From positions 1 through 31,489 of the forward strand of contig MU624687.1 in assembly GCA_025349905.2 (NCBI GenBank): a stretch of 31,489 nt of DNA. The letters run 5' to 3'. Below are positions 11,882 to 24,000 of the stretch, in pieces (within the stretch, counting starts at the first letter, position 1; each line of letters starts with the position of its first letter). Origin of the DNA: Blastocladiella britannica (lineage: Eukaryota; Blastocladiomycota; Blastocladiomycetes; Blastocladiales; Blastocladiaceae). The position numbers were made by a program, and so were the translations under genes. The notes below the pieces were generated by a model. The model did no database searches. It was not told where the DNA came from and saw nothing but the letters and a program-made list of their open reading frames with translations.

Positions 11882-14800
11882 ATGTCGCTCGAGTCAACCA
11901 CCACGCATGGCGGACCTGGCGGACCCGGCGGCGCTGCTGGGAGTAATGGCGGAGGTGCTTCTGCTCCTGGTGCCGCCACGGACATTGCCCTGTCGTCACC
12001 GGACCTGATGGTCTCGCCACCGGCATCGGCGCCCGTCTCGCAGCTCGCCACCGCACCACCGTCCACCGCTGGCACCGAGCTCACGCTCTCGATCGGCCTG
12101 TCGCCTGAGCCGTCGCTGATCGGCACTACCACCGCCGCGTCTGCTATTACTGCTGCTGCTGGTCCGGCCTTGGAAGAGCCGCGTGCTCTCGTCACTTGTG
12201 CGTCCACGTTATGCTTCACTTGCTTGCTGGTCCTTGTGAGCGAGGTTCTGACTGACTTGGACTGGAAAATATAAAGACCGTGACGACTTTCGCCTCTGGC
12301 CGCATGTGGAAGCCCAGCTGGTGCCGCGCCTTCCTCTGCGGAACCTCACCTGGCGCTCAATGCGCGGAACTCGCACTATCCCGCAACTGGACGTGCACCT
12401 CAAGCCGTTTGATCCGGCGACCCTGCCCAAATCGGCCATGTTTGCCTCGCTCACGCCGGCCTTACACCTGTACTTTGTCAATTGCGATGTGCGTACATTT
12501 TTCATTTCCCTTTTCTGCTCGTTGAGAGTACTGACCAGCCAATAAAAAACACAAAAGGACATTGAAACCTACCGCCAAATCATTCGGCCCTCGATCCAGT
12601 CGTGGGTGGCCCATTTCACGGGCGCCAACGCCAAACGCGCAGCTGACCAGGACTGGTGTATCGTGTACATCATGACTGCGGCACCCGGATCCGAAAACGC
12701 GCCTGGAGGTGGAGCGTCGACTTCGTCTACGGCAGGCACCGCCGCGTCGTCCATGTCCAAATTCGCATCGCAAACATCAAAACTGCTGGGTGTGAAAACC
12801 ACAGTGCTGGACAAGATCAAGGCCGATTTTGGCAGCGCGGCTCCCGGCCTCATGTCTCCAATGGCAGGCACGGGTGTCAGCGGCAGTAGTACCAGTGGCA
12901 GCAGCAGCGGTATCGGTGGCAGCAGTAGCGCGTCGGGGCCAGCCAAGCGGCTCGAGCGCGTGATTTCCCTGCGGCTCATGGGCGGCGACATGTCGCGGAC
13001 ACACGACGGGTGGGCCGATTTCTTTGCGCGGGTCAAGGACGGCGTGCTGGCGTCATTTGCGGCGCAGGTCGCGCACTACGACGACGACATTGCTCGGATC
13101 GACGCCCAGCGGCTGGTGCCCGGGTGGAACTACACTTCGTTCTTTTTGCTCAAGGAGGGGCTCGCACAGTGCTTTGCGGCAGTGGCGCTCGCGGACGACG
13201 CCGCGCTCCAGTACGATGAACTCGACGCCGCGTTCGAGCAGACCGTGCACTTGCAAGTGGCGTCGTTCTCGACCTTTGGCGCCACCGACCCGGGCGACGA
13301 CGACGTGGGGCCCGTGCTGCTCAACTCGCGCACACCCACCAAAGATTACCGGGCACTGATGCTGGCCAACAACATTAGTGTGTTTGATTTCCGCGTGTAC
13401 CTCGCGGCCCGCCAATTGGCGCTGGCGGTACGCGCGCACCGCCCACTGGAAGTGGCTCGCCGCGCTACCAAGTGGGTGCACCTGATTTCCCCGCTAGTGG
13501 CGACCGAGATCATGTCTCACCGACTCTCGGCGTCGCGATCGGACGAGCCCAGCGCCGTCGCCAATCCGGAAAACACCATCCCCGCCCACTTTACCGACTC
13601 GCTGACGCTGGCGGTCGCCGAGGCGGCGCTGGCCGCCATCGACTCGATGCTCACGACCATGCGGCCCGGCGACATGGACATGATTGAGCGCGTGCACGCC
13701 GCGCGGCTCGAGCTGGCGCTCCTGGGCAAGTCGGCGCTTGACCGTATTGGCGCCGCTCGGTTTGGCATGCGGCCGACACTGTGGCCGGCCACTCCGACTT
13801 TTGGCGGCGCCGACCCTTCCTCGTCTTCATCACCCGAAAGCGATCAGCTGGACGCGCGCATCACCAACCCGACCGCTCGCGCAGCCCTCACGTCGGCCGA
13901 CCAGTTTGCGTCGGTGTACGCGTGGTTCCTAGACACGGCCGCGCATGCGGCCCGCCGAGCCGAGAAGCCGCGGGTGGCGGCGATGCTGGCGACCGACCGC
14001 GCCAACCTCGACTACGCGCTCGGCCGCTGGGCTGACGCCGGCGACGGGTACGCGCGCGTCGTGGCCATGTACGCCGCGCAAGGATGGCTGGCAGTCGATC
14101 GGTGTGTACTGCAGCGACAGGCACAATGTTACCGACGCGTGGGTGCGCGCAACGAGTACTTGCTCACGGGGCTACGACTGGTGGCGAGCGATATTGTGCA
14201 CCATGCTACCGGGAGCGGTGTTGCCAGTGCCGGCACGTCTGCTGGTGCGGGAGGCGACGCTACTGCCACTGCCGCCGAGGGTGACGTGGATTGGGCACAG
14301 CTTGCTCAGGTCGCGCGGGAGCTCGAGGAGCCCGTGGTGGTCGAGTTTGCGCCGCTCTTTGACTGCGAGCTCCCGCCTTATTTGTTTGCAAGCGCCGTTC
14401 CAGGCGAGACGGGATCCTGCGGCACGGTTGAGCTCGGGGTCGTCTCTGTGACAGGCCCATCTTTGGACGATATGTTTGATGGCGTCGCGATCGTCTCGCA
14501 CCTCGGAATCCCACTGACGGTCGACCGCATTGCACTCACGTTGGTCGGCGGCGAGACCAACGATCTCGTGTTCCTGTCAGCCTCCAACTCTGGGGTGACC
14601 TTGGTTCCGCGGTCGGGTCCACGGCCTGGCGTCACCCGGATTCCCATGGTCTGGGAAAAACCGTCCACCGCTGGCGAGTACGTGGCCGAAAAAGTGCGCA
14701 TTGAGATTGGGAAACTGGTGTTTGTGACCAACCTGCTCAAGGAGAACCGCAAGCACACGCTCCGGATCCACGAGCCGCCGGCGCCCGTGGCTCTGCGGCT

Positions 14801-16944
14801 GTCGCTCCCACCCGTTCTGTTGCCCGAGAACGACCAGGTGTTGCTCTCGATCGAGTCCACTGCCGCCACCGCTACCGGCGATCACCACCACCCGGGCGGG
14901 ACGCTGTCGCTGTGGTCGCTGCACCCTCAACCGGCGGTGCTTCGGCCCGCGGCCCTGGCCATGGTGGACGCGCATGGCCGCGTGGTGGCGCCGCTGGAAG
15001 AGATTCCGCCGCTATCCGACGACGACGGCCCGACCGGCCAGTACGTGGTCCCTGCGGGTGCGTCGGCGATCGTGCTGTCGGTTCCGGCCGCGGCCTTGTC
15101 GGCAGCTGCCGCGGCATCGTCGCCCACGTCGTCGCCCACGTTCCTTTCGTCCGGTAATGTCGCGTCAGATCCCATGTACACAAAGTTGCCGTGGCGCAAA
15201 CTCACGCTCAAGGCCGTGTTTGAGAGCGCATCGACATTGGACGAGTCGTTACTTTCCTCGGACGACGGATTCACGGTGTCGCTGGTGGATACGGTGCGCA
15301 ACGCGGTGGCGCCGGCGATCGAGGCCGACGTGCAGGTGATCGGTGGGATGGACCAGTTTATCATGGCCACCGTCACCAACGACGACCCGTCGGGGGTGCT
15401 GTGTGTGGAGGGAACGCACGTCGAGCTCGAGGGCGATGGCGCCGCCGTCTTGCTCTCTGACAGTTGTATGGTATGTCTTTCTAACTTTTTAATGAAGCGC
15501 CGATCTCAAAGGTTGCAACGACACCCCACCAGATTCTCCCGCCTAATCGCTCGGCAACCGTCGCATTTGCAATCAAGGACTTGGAGGATTCAGGCCGCGT
15601 CGGCGGGAGCATCGTCGTTCGGCACCGGTTCTTTGAGGACGGTTTGTATTCTTCCGTCTATTTTCTCAATGATCGAACACTGACGATGACAACCAAACTT
15701 GTACTAGACGTCCTCTCGTACCTCGTGGCCACGCTCCACGCCGGCCTGACCCAACGCAACCTCGAGCTCTACTACCCGATCCTGCAACTAGCGCTGTCGG
15801 CGCACGTCCGCGCCGAGGACTGGACATCACTGGCACTCACAGGCACGGCCGTGCTTCCGGACCCCGGCACCGCGCTCCCACTTGGCCGGTTACCCGTGGC
15901 CGTCAAAGCGGCGTTGGATCAAGTTATGGACGGGTTTTTTGCCGCCCATCGGACACTCGCACTGGGAAACGTGCAGGCACACGTGAATGCGCGTTCGTCT
16001 ACCGATAACGTGGCGGCATGGACCCGCACCACCGCGGTCGCGCTCGATACGCCCATGCCGGCAGCGCACTTGGAGTACGCGCTGGTGTCGGCACCGTTGC
16101 TGGGATCTCTGGAGCAAGTGAAGATGCCCATGGTCGGCACCGCGTGGCCGTGCGTCATCGAGGTGCGCCGGGTGCCGGTGCAGCGCAGCCGCGAGTGGGA
16201 CGGCCCGATCCTGGTGGTGTGCGAGGTGGACTTGGCGCAGGACGACCGGTGGTTGACGGTTGGGTCGCGGCGGTTCACGTTCCTGATTTCGGTTCGTTTT
16301 ATTTCTTTATTTTTTCACAGGAAGGCACTCACAGACGATGAAATAAACAGGCTGGCGAATCGCGCTCGTTTGACTTGACTCTGATTCCGCTCGAAAGCGG
16401 CGACTTGCCTCTCCCGCCCATCGCGCTTTCGGTTCGATCCGACTCAACGGCGGCGCCTGCGCCCGCGTGCGTGACAGTCGAGGCCCGCGTTGACGCCGCA
16501 CACGCCGCCGCGTCGGTCATGGTGCTTCCGGAACGAGCATCCACGGTAGTGGTAGTCGGCGACGGCACGACGGTCCTGCGGCCCGGCCAGTTATTGGCGG
16601 CAACTGTGCCCGCGCCACCGCCGCCACTGGTACCGGCATCTCGCGGCCGCGGCGCGGCTGCTGCTGGTCCGCATACGCGCACGTCGTCGACTGAGGGAAT
16701 GCTAGGCGGGTCGTCCCTGGCATTGGCTATCCAGGCGCAGCACCAGCAGTTGTCGCGCCAGAGCTTGGATGTCACCGGAGGAGGTATCTCGGCATTGATG
16801 TCGCGGTCGGTGCTTGGCATGTTCCGCAATAGCGACTTTGACGATCCGCAGGTCATTGATGACGACAACGACTTGGCGGGAACGGACGGTGCGACCGGCG
16901 GAGGGGATATGGGATCGGCGGTGGCCGTGGTGTCGGCGTCGTGA
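11882..16944 (+). CDS. TRS130: TRAPPII complex subunit TRS130/TRAPPC10-like, 6 exons, about 1575 aa
   Basis: Exons 11882-12197, 12277-12488, 12558-15470, 15533-15641, 15708-16291 and 16351-16944; all phases agree. After a Gly/Ser/Thr-rich disordered start, the sequence VTYRDDFRLWPHVEAQL and PRLPLRNLTWRSM matches the TRAPPC10 N-terminus, followed by PALHLYFVNCD, ETYRQIIRPSIQSWV and the block GWNYTSFFLLKEGLAQCF with LQYDELDAAF, which are hallmarks of this family. The C-terminal half is beta-strand-rich, and the last exon has LTLIPLESGDLPLPP, also typical. TRAPPII acts at the late Golgi as the exchange factor for the Rab11/Ypt31 group. The intron at 15642-15707 is 66 nt with no in-frame stop, so it could be retained and add 22 residues; I removed it because it has a branch-like CTGAC and a good acceptor. 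Longer than yeast Trs130 (about 1100 aa), mostly through low-complexity inserts. Confidence 0.9.
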
Positions 16945-16967
16945 CCCTTTTAATAAAAAATATACAT

Positions 16968-19488
16968 TCATGCCGACGTCGAGATGAAGCTGACCCCGTC
17001 GTCGTCCATGACGGACGTAAAGAGCCCTTCGCCGCCGCCGTCGTCGTTATCGTCGCCAAACGTTGTCGTTAACATCGAGTTGGCCGTTTGCTGATGATGA
17101 TGGTGTTGATCGTCGTCGGGTCCCGCCACTCCCAGTACCACCCGCACCGCAGCGCTGCTGGCCACCCCCGTCGCGTCCGCATGAACGCCAATCGCCCACC
17201 GCGCGGCCATTTCGGCTGGTTCGCGAAGCAAAGCCTGTGCGGCCGCATTGCGCGACCACTCGCCCACGATCCGGCGCGCCGCGGCTGTGACGTGGGCCGC
17301 TGTTGCTGCTTCGTTATCGTCCTTTAACGACTGGTACGGCATTAGCGGGACCGTTGTGTGCACCACTGCCGCGCGGAACGTCCATCCGGATGGAAGCGCG
17401 GTACGGACGGTGGATCCCACGTTGCTTTTCGTCAGGTACGACGGCAGTTGCTGTGGATCAGAGGAGCTGGATGCGGTGGCAACTAGAGGATCGAGCGAGG
17501 GGACGGATCGCGTCAAGGCCGAGCAGAGGGATTCGTCCCAGGCCACGTCGAGCTATCACATACGAAGATGAGTCCCAGTGCACTCCTAAATGGTAATAAA
17601 AAAAAACTTACCTCGAAAAACTCGCGCTGCTCGGCCACTTGGTCTCGGATCGCCTTCGCCAACGCCTCGGCCATGTCCACCGCCGCCATACCGGCCCATC
17701 GGGAGACGGGGACCACGATCCGCAGATCCCACCACCGCGGAGAGATCGACATGGACGAGGACTGGCGTCGAACCTCATTATTGGCACCTTCACTCGGACC
17801 AGCAAGTACGCCAGATGCAAGGTCATCGGGCAAATTGGCCACCAGCGGCCGCCACCCATCGCCCTTCTCCCAGTCCCAGTGCGCAACCGCTCCGCGCGCC
17901 GCGGTCTCGTTGGCCCAGATCCCGGAAAACGTCACGACCGCGGCCACGACGGGCGGAGGGACGTGGGTCACTGTTGGTAATGCTGCAGCCGCGGATCCAC
18001 CATTGCCGCCGCCGGTCATGGAAATAAAGAACGGGCGGGTCGGTGTTGTTGTAGTTTGTGGAGTATCGCCGCCGCGCACAACCACCCACGCGCCCGGCCC
18101 TCGCGCATCGGCGCCCAGCACCAGCGCCGCATTGTATTGCAGCCCGCGCAGGACCACCACTAAAAGTAGAGCGCGATCGCGGTCGTGCTGCACTGCGTGC
18201 GCCGCCACCGAGAACGCTGGCGACTGCCATGCCATACCAGTTGCACCCTGCTGGTCGAATGGTGGTGCCCAGGTCGGCAAGTCCCGGACCCACCGCACCG
18301 CGTCAATGGCAGTCACCACTCCAGGAATGGGTCCAACCGGACGCGCCAAAAGAACGGGTAACGGTGTACGGTCCCCAGCCTCGTCCGTCACCAGCACCGG
18401 GACCGACGGCAATGGAGGCGCGGCACCGAGCCGACGCGTGGACGCCGCCAAATGTGCTTGCCACCACCGCGCCACTGCTGCCGCTGGCCATGGGTGTGGG
18501 AGGTGTGGAGGTAAACTTTGCGGGTGCGGCCAGGTGACGCACATGCTGACTGATCCTGCTACTCGCGCCCCGCTGGAACTCAAAAGCGGGACGGAGTGCC
18601 AGCTTGAATCCGTGGGAAGCGCGGCAGTGCCAAGTAGACCCGGATGGCGCGCTCCAGGGGACCAGGTGGATACAAAGACCAGGCCACGCGCGTCGCTTTG
18701 TGGGACGTGTGGGTACGGGTAGGCGCCAATCCGGATCGGGAGCGTGTTGTCGATTGTAAACTGGTCGCACTGGGATCGCAGCATGGGCACGCAGAGCACC
18801 AGGCCTGCCAGTGTCACGCCAAATGTGATGATTGTCTGCTTTGAAAATCCTGTTGAGATGTGAAAATGGATGAGGCGTGGAAAGGTATGGTACCTCGCGG
18901 GGAACGTCTAGAGCGAGATCCACGAGATTCTTGGCCTCTATGCGGACCATAGGGCCGGTAGCCAAGTCATTCGACACGTGCAGAATTACAGGTGACGGAG
19001 CATTTGTTGGAGGCGAATGCTTTACAGCAGGCGCTGAAGGTGGTAGTGGGATTGGCACCGAGACTGAGACTGGATCCGGCCGTGCCAGGGTTAGGATTTG
19101 AAGTGCTGATACCAGCGCATCGGTCGGGCGGCGAGAGGGCCGGTTGGTGGTCGTTGGTTTTTTACTTCCATTGGCGCGTGAGCTTTTCGAGATATTTTTG
19201 CACTTTGTCAATTGCCCAGGACCAGTCAAGAATAGGAAGCAGTAGTACCGAAAGTCGGCGGCGGCAGCGTCCAGTGCTCCCGAGGCAAGTAAAGTGGCCT
19301 TGATCTGTATGCGGATTTGGAGTGAGCTTGGTCGCAGCAAATTTTTTTTTTGGGAAATTTTGAAAATGGACATGATCGGCGAGGGCAGACGTGGGCGACG
19401 ATGGCGTGGCTACCGCGACAGTCGACGTGGCCGCTGCATGCAGTTGGCGTTGCAGCTGATGCCATGCGGCAGCGGACGAGTCACCCAT
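16968..19488 (-). CDS. Unrecognised protein, 5 exons, about 755 aa
   Basis: Best model, minus strand: 19488-19372, 19298-19249, 19182-18894, 18838-17612 and 17552-16968 (2268 nt, phases consistent). I do not recognise a family. The N-terminal part (WHQLQRQLHAAATSTVAVAT, then an Ala-rich helix) is followed by VILHVSNDLATGPMVRIEAK and LVDLALDVPRE, then ITFGVTLAGLVLCVPMLRSQ. This alternation of hydrophobic residues suggests beta-sandwich domains more than membrane helices. The middle is Pro/Ala/Trp-rich with long hydrophobic strands; near the C-terminus come REFFELDVAWDESLCSAL and an acidic, His/Gln-rich end. Uncertain points: the 66-nt segment 19183-19248 is a multiple of three without stop and may be exon; the exon-4 acceptor may be at 18839 or 18836; intron 1 has a weak GTCC donor. 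Codon bias and splice signals look like those of its neighbours, so I regard it as a real gene. It converges on TRS130 with 23 nt between the stops. Confidence 0.7.
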
Positions 19489-19850
19489 GCTTATGTCAGA
19501 TTTTGTTTTAAGAAAGAAAAAAAACCCTTTTTCCCATCGTTCCGCTCATTCCGCTCAATCCGCAACTCCGTACCGATTCCGTAACGCAGCAAACAAGAAA
19601 CTGATCAGCAAACACGAGCCACAGTCACTGACACACTCACCCACTTTTTGCGGCAAACACACACTTCTGCTGATTTCTAATAAAAACTGATGGTACGCAC
19701 CATACTATATTTGCATGACATACTCACAACCCTTTCCCCCTTTCTTTTTCCGGTAATACCAATACAAATACTTGGAGCAATCCCTTCCCTTCCTAGCATC
19801 CATTCCATTGAGACATATCAACAAAACATTTCTATCCTCAGAAAGGCAAA
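19489..19850. promoter_or_regulatory. Divergent promoter region, unknown gene / ceramidase
   Basis: 362 bp lie between the minus-strand ATG at 19488 and the plus-strand ATG at 19851. The sequence is AT-richer than the coding DNA around it, with an A-rich run near 19513-19524 and pyrimidine-rich stretches around 19731-19750. Several short ORFs occur, but none has a plausible protein or splice partner. The region presumably drives both genes; no specific element is evident. Confidence 0.5.
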
Positions 19851-20912
19851 ATGGAGGGCATCATTACCAAGCGATTTGGTCCAGGTACTTCCTTTTAAGA
19901 CATCCCACCTGAGATCCATCCATTCATGTCTCATATCCCCCTTACCAACACAGAATCAACCATTGTCGGCTACTGGAGCCCCGTCACGGCCTCCGTCGAT
20001 GTACGTTATTTGTCGAATTTGAGTATTGGGAATCTCACTGACTCACTCACTTTCCCAACAACAAACAATAGTGGTGCGAAACCAACTACGCCGTCACCCC
20101 GTACATTGCCGAGTTCTTCAATGCCACAAGCAATATCTTCCCCATCCTCGCCGGAATCGCCTTGTTCCTTCGTGCCCGGTCTCTTGGCCTCGCAGCCCGA
20201 TTCCAACTGGCCCCGCTGTTCTTGGTCCTGGTCGGCCTTGGTAGCGCTGGATTCCATGGCACGCTGCTATACGGTCCTCAGGTATGTATACACTTTGCAT
20301 ATCGTACAAACATACCTGTAGCTCACAAATCAAAAAAAGCTTGGAGACGAACTGCCAATGATCTACATGGGCCTAGTCCTGTGCTACATTTCCTTGCGCC
20401 TGCGCTCAGCCGACTACCCGCACCGCCCATGGATTCCGTACGCAATGGCCGTCTTTGCAGTCATTTACTCGGCCTTGCACATCCACTACCGTCTGGTCGG
20501 CGCCTTTCACGTCATCTGCGCACTGATCCTGATCCCTGTAGCCGGCCTGGTCATCCCCATCGCCAAGAACGACCAAAAACTCCAGCGCATGATGTGGACC
20601 GCGTCGGTCCTGCTGGTCGGATCGTCGATCCTGTGGGGACTCGACCAGGCGTACTGCCCGACCATCGAGAACTTGTACTTGCACGCACTGTGGCACGTCG
20701 GTACCGCACTGGCGTTTGTGCAATGGCTCGAGGCTATGATGTTGGTGCAGTTGCGGATGACACACGCGCACGTCGACTTGGACGCGGTCGCTCATTTGCT
20801 CACCATTGTGCGCGTGGACAATGTCTCGGAGAAGGCGCAATTGCACTCTGTACCACCACCACAACCATCCATGGCGTTCGGTTACGGGACTGTTACTCCT
20901 GGCCGGCAGTAG
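19851..20912 (+). CDS. Alkaline ceramidase (ACER/YPC1 family), 4 exons, 287 aa
   Basis: Exons 19851-19884, 19954-20000, 20072-20281 and 20340-20912; phases 1, 0 and 0. The protein is hydrophobic with about seven membrane segments and fits the alkaline ceramidase family: ESTIVGYWSPVTASVDWCE, NYAVTPYIAEFFN, GSAGFHGTLLYGPQLGDELP and NLYLHALWHVG. Compared with human ACER3 (known residues D19, W20, E22, N24, E33, S77, H81, D92, H217, H221), this protein has D27, W28, E30, N32, E41, S85, H89 and D100 at a constant offset of eight, and H212/H216 in the HxxxH pair. The calcium and zinc sites therefore appear complete. The enzyme splits ceramide into sphingoid base and fatty acid in the ER/Golgi membrane. 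The first exon is only 34 nt. Length is normal for the family. Confidence 0.94.
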
Positions 20913-21077
20913 TTTGACTTTAGTTTTTATGCGTGTGTAACTTTAGTATTGAAATATCCAACGCTTTGTAATTGTGTACAATGTATTTTTTATATGTGTC
21001 TCTTGCTGTTTTGATACAATGCGACGTGTGTGGAGGAATGAGAATAAAAATACAGTTGTAGAAAATGCAGGGGAAGA
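20913..21077. other. Convergent 3' region, ceramidase / JmjC gene
   Basis: 165 bp between the stop codons of two converging genes. The DNA is AT-rich with candidate polyadenylation signals on the plus strand (AATAAA within 21042-21050) and T-rich tracts near 20985-20995. No gene is seen. Confidence 0.4.
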
Positions 21078-24000
21078 TCACTGAAACGGATCAGGCAAAA
21101 GGCCGTGCTGCTGCTGCTCAATAATGGGAGGGGACGTGGTGCGTGCCCGCTTAGCTGCCGGAGGCGAATCAGAGTCTGCGAAGGTCATGAATGGCGGCGG
21201 TGGTGGTGGTGGTGGTGGAAGCAGAAGAGAGGAAAGCGGCGACGACGACTGATCCACCGATAGGGAATCAACTGCTGCTGCCGCTCCCACGGACGGATCA
21301 TCACGGCGGCGCTTCATTTGGGCTGAGCCAGAGGTTGGTGCAGCAGTGGTGTCTACGGATCCGGCGACAACCTCCATGGGTGTTTCTTGATGGGGAGCAC
21401 TCGCAGCAGCAACGGGCACTGCGGAGTTGGCAGAAGCAGGTGCAGCTCCTGATGGACCAGCAGAAGACGCAGATGGCTCCGCGTCGGCCAGGCCCGTTGA
21501 TGCCGAAGAAGCTGCCGCGGTGTCAGCAGCTCCCTCAGGATCAGGATCGGCCGCCGGCACTGCCTTCTTTTGCCGCTTGCGAACCACCCGCTGAGGCTCG
21601 GCCGGCGGGTCAGGAACTACCAGTCCGCGCGAGTTCATTTCCGTGACAATCATGCGCGACAAATACGTTGTCGGCTGGTTATTGTGTCGATTCCTGTCAA
21701 GATATCCCCTCGACAGAGTGAGTATCCTAATAAAATGAATAAACCAAGGTTAACATACCGGCCCCACAAATGCCCGCCCAACGTTTCGTACAGCTCGCCG
21801 TCGGTCATGGTCCGTGGGGTGACCGTCAACGACTTGATCTTGGTGTTGGAGAGCGCCGGAAACTCCGGGTGCAGCACCAGCACCGGCGCGCGGGCCAAGA
21901 GCGGCGGCCGGCCGCGTCGGAAAGACACGTGCGGCGAGATCGATTCGGGTTCCACCTCCGGCGGAATCTCGACGGTGGCGGCAGCAGCCGCCGTGTTACT
22001 GCCGTTGCTACTACTGCTGCTGGCGGCGCCGCGTGACCGTGGGAGCATTCCGTGCGGGCCAAGAGCAGCAGCAGCCGCAGCGGCAGCGGCGGCAGCAGCA
22101 GCGGTAATCCCATCGGGATCTCCTCCTTCGGCGGCTGTGGCAGCGGCAGCGGCAGCAGCATCGGCGGCGGCAGCGACCGCGGCGGCGGCGGATTTTCGGG
22201 TGACACGCGGTTTCCGGGTGGGAGCTGCTGCTGCATCGCCGTCCGCGGCGGGATCGGGTTTTGGTTTCGGCGGCTTGGGGGCGCGGGGTTTGCGTTTGCG
22301 AGGAGCAGCGGCGCTGTTGTCGAGTTCAGCAGGTGCCATGGGGCTGGACGCATCTTGAGGCATCGCATTCGAAGATGACGACGACGACAGCAGTGACGAC
22401 TCGAGTGGCGGTGAAGGCACGGCGTTCACTTTGGGCACCGATCCAAACAGTCGATGTCCATTTCTTGCAGGCGCTCGGACGCTGTCATTGGTGGTGATGA
22501 TGGCTGGCGATGGAGGAAGCGGCAGAGTGCTCGACACCACGGGCAACAGTTGCGGCGCCGAGATCGCGTCCCATTGAGATCCCAAGTTCGGGTCATGGCA
22601 GGCAATCGCAATGCACTTGAGGTACTCGGCCATCAGCGTCGGCGCAATCTTCCCTCCAGCGCGCACCAGCGCGTGCATGGCGGTAGTGGCCAGCGTCCCC
22701 ACCAAGGACCGGCATTTGGGAGCAATGTCGCTGGGTGGGGGAACGTACAAGTGCGGGTGCGCGGGCACCGCCACGGCGCGGGGTTCGGTGCGGGTCGGGT
22801 CCAGTAACAGTTCGGACGCCAAAAAGATGGCTAAGGCTAGCAGGTCGTGCATGCGAGCCGGCGCCAGGTCGGATGGGGTCGCAGAAGAGGTCGCGACCTG
22901 GTCGGCGGCACGCCACATGATGTCGGTGAAGTTTGGCTGTACCAATCCAAGGGAATATCAGTACGTTTGAGGGGATGAAGAGAAAATGAGATCATACGAA
23001 GAGCAGCTCGGGACGGAGCCCAGCCTCGATTTGCATCCGATGCACGCGGCACTGCATTTCGAACGCATGGTCGTGCAAAAAGTGGCCGCCAACCACGAGT
23101 GAGTCGACTGGTGTATACCTATTACATATACGAAATGAATGAGGCTGGCCAGCATGTATCACAAGAAAATTCAAGTGTAACGTACACGGCATGGATCCAA
23201 CCGCTGGGAATAAAGACCGTTTGGCCCTCCGAGACGGCAAATTCAAAGCACTTGCCCACCAATTCCGCCAGACTCCCTTGCTTGCCACCCATCAGCCACT
23301 GCTGGTAAGTGTCCAGGTTAGCAGCCGTCGGCGGCAAGGCGAAAATTACTGTTTTCCCCGCAAAGACGTGACAGAACACGCTACTTCCCTGGATAACCAT
23401 AGTTCGGAATCCGTCAGTCCCTTATAAACAAGAGAAAATGGAAGGAAAAGAAACACGCACCCCGCAATCCACGTGGAAATCAGTGTAGGATCGGGCCATG
23501 GCCATGTGAACGTAGAGCCGCCGACTGCTACTGGGCGCTGCTGCTCCAACCGCCACCTTGTCCACCAAATCCAGATCAGACACGGCACGCGGCCGCGACA
23601 CGTGCTGCGCAAGAGCGGTGCCGGTGATTTCCAGCGATAGCAGGTTCAGGATCCGCGGAGGAACAAACGGCACGTCGGCAGCAGCACCATTCGAGTCTGC
23701 GGCGGTAGCAGTATGAACAAGACGCTCCGATGGAGGCAGATCATCCCATCGCTGCCGCTGCACGGCGGTCGCGGCCAAGTACGCCATCAAGTCGCGCAAG
23801 CGCATGGAGCACGGTTGCTGGCGAGCCACGTCCATCACGGCCACCACATACTCGGACCCGACCTCGCGCTCCACCATTGCGGGCGAGAATCGCGCCGGCA
23901 GCATCAACCCGAGCCACGATGGCGGGTCAGTCACCATGAACGGGTCCGAGAATGTCAACGGAGACCGCAAGTACGCGTCCGTCACCTGGACCGCGGGCAC

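Noticed and set aside
19203..19248. 46-nt intron in the unknown gene (GTACTA to ACAAAG)
   Set aside because: It shifts the frame into an early stop and is shorter than any other intron here; the 66-nt version keeps the frame.
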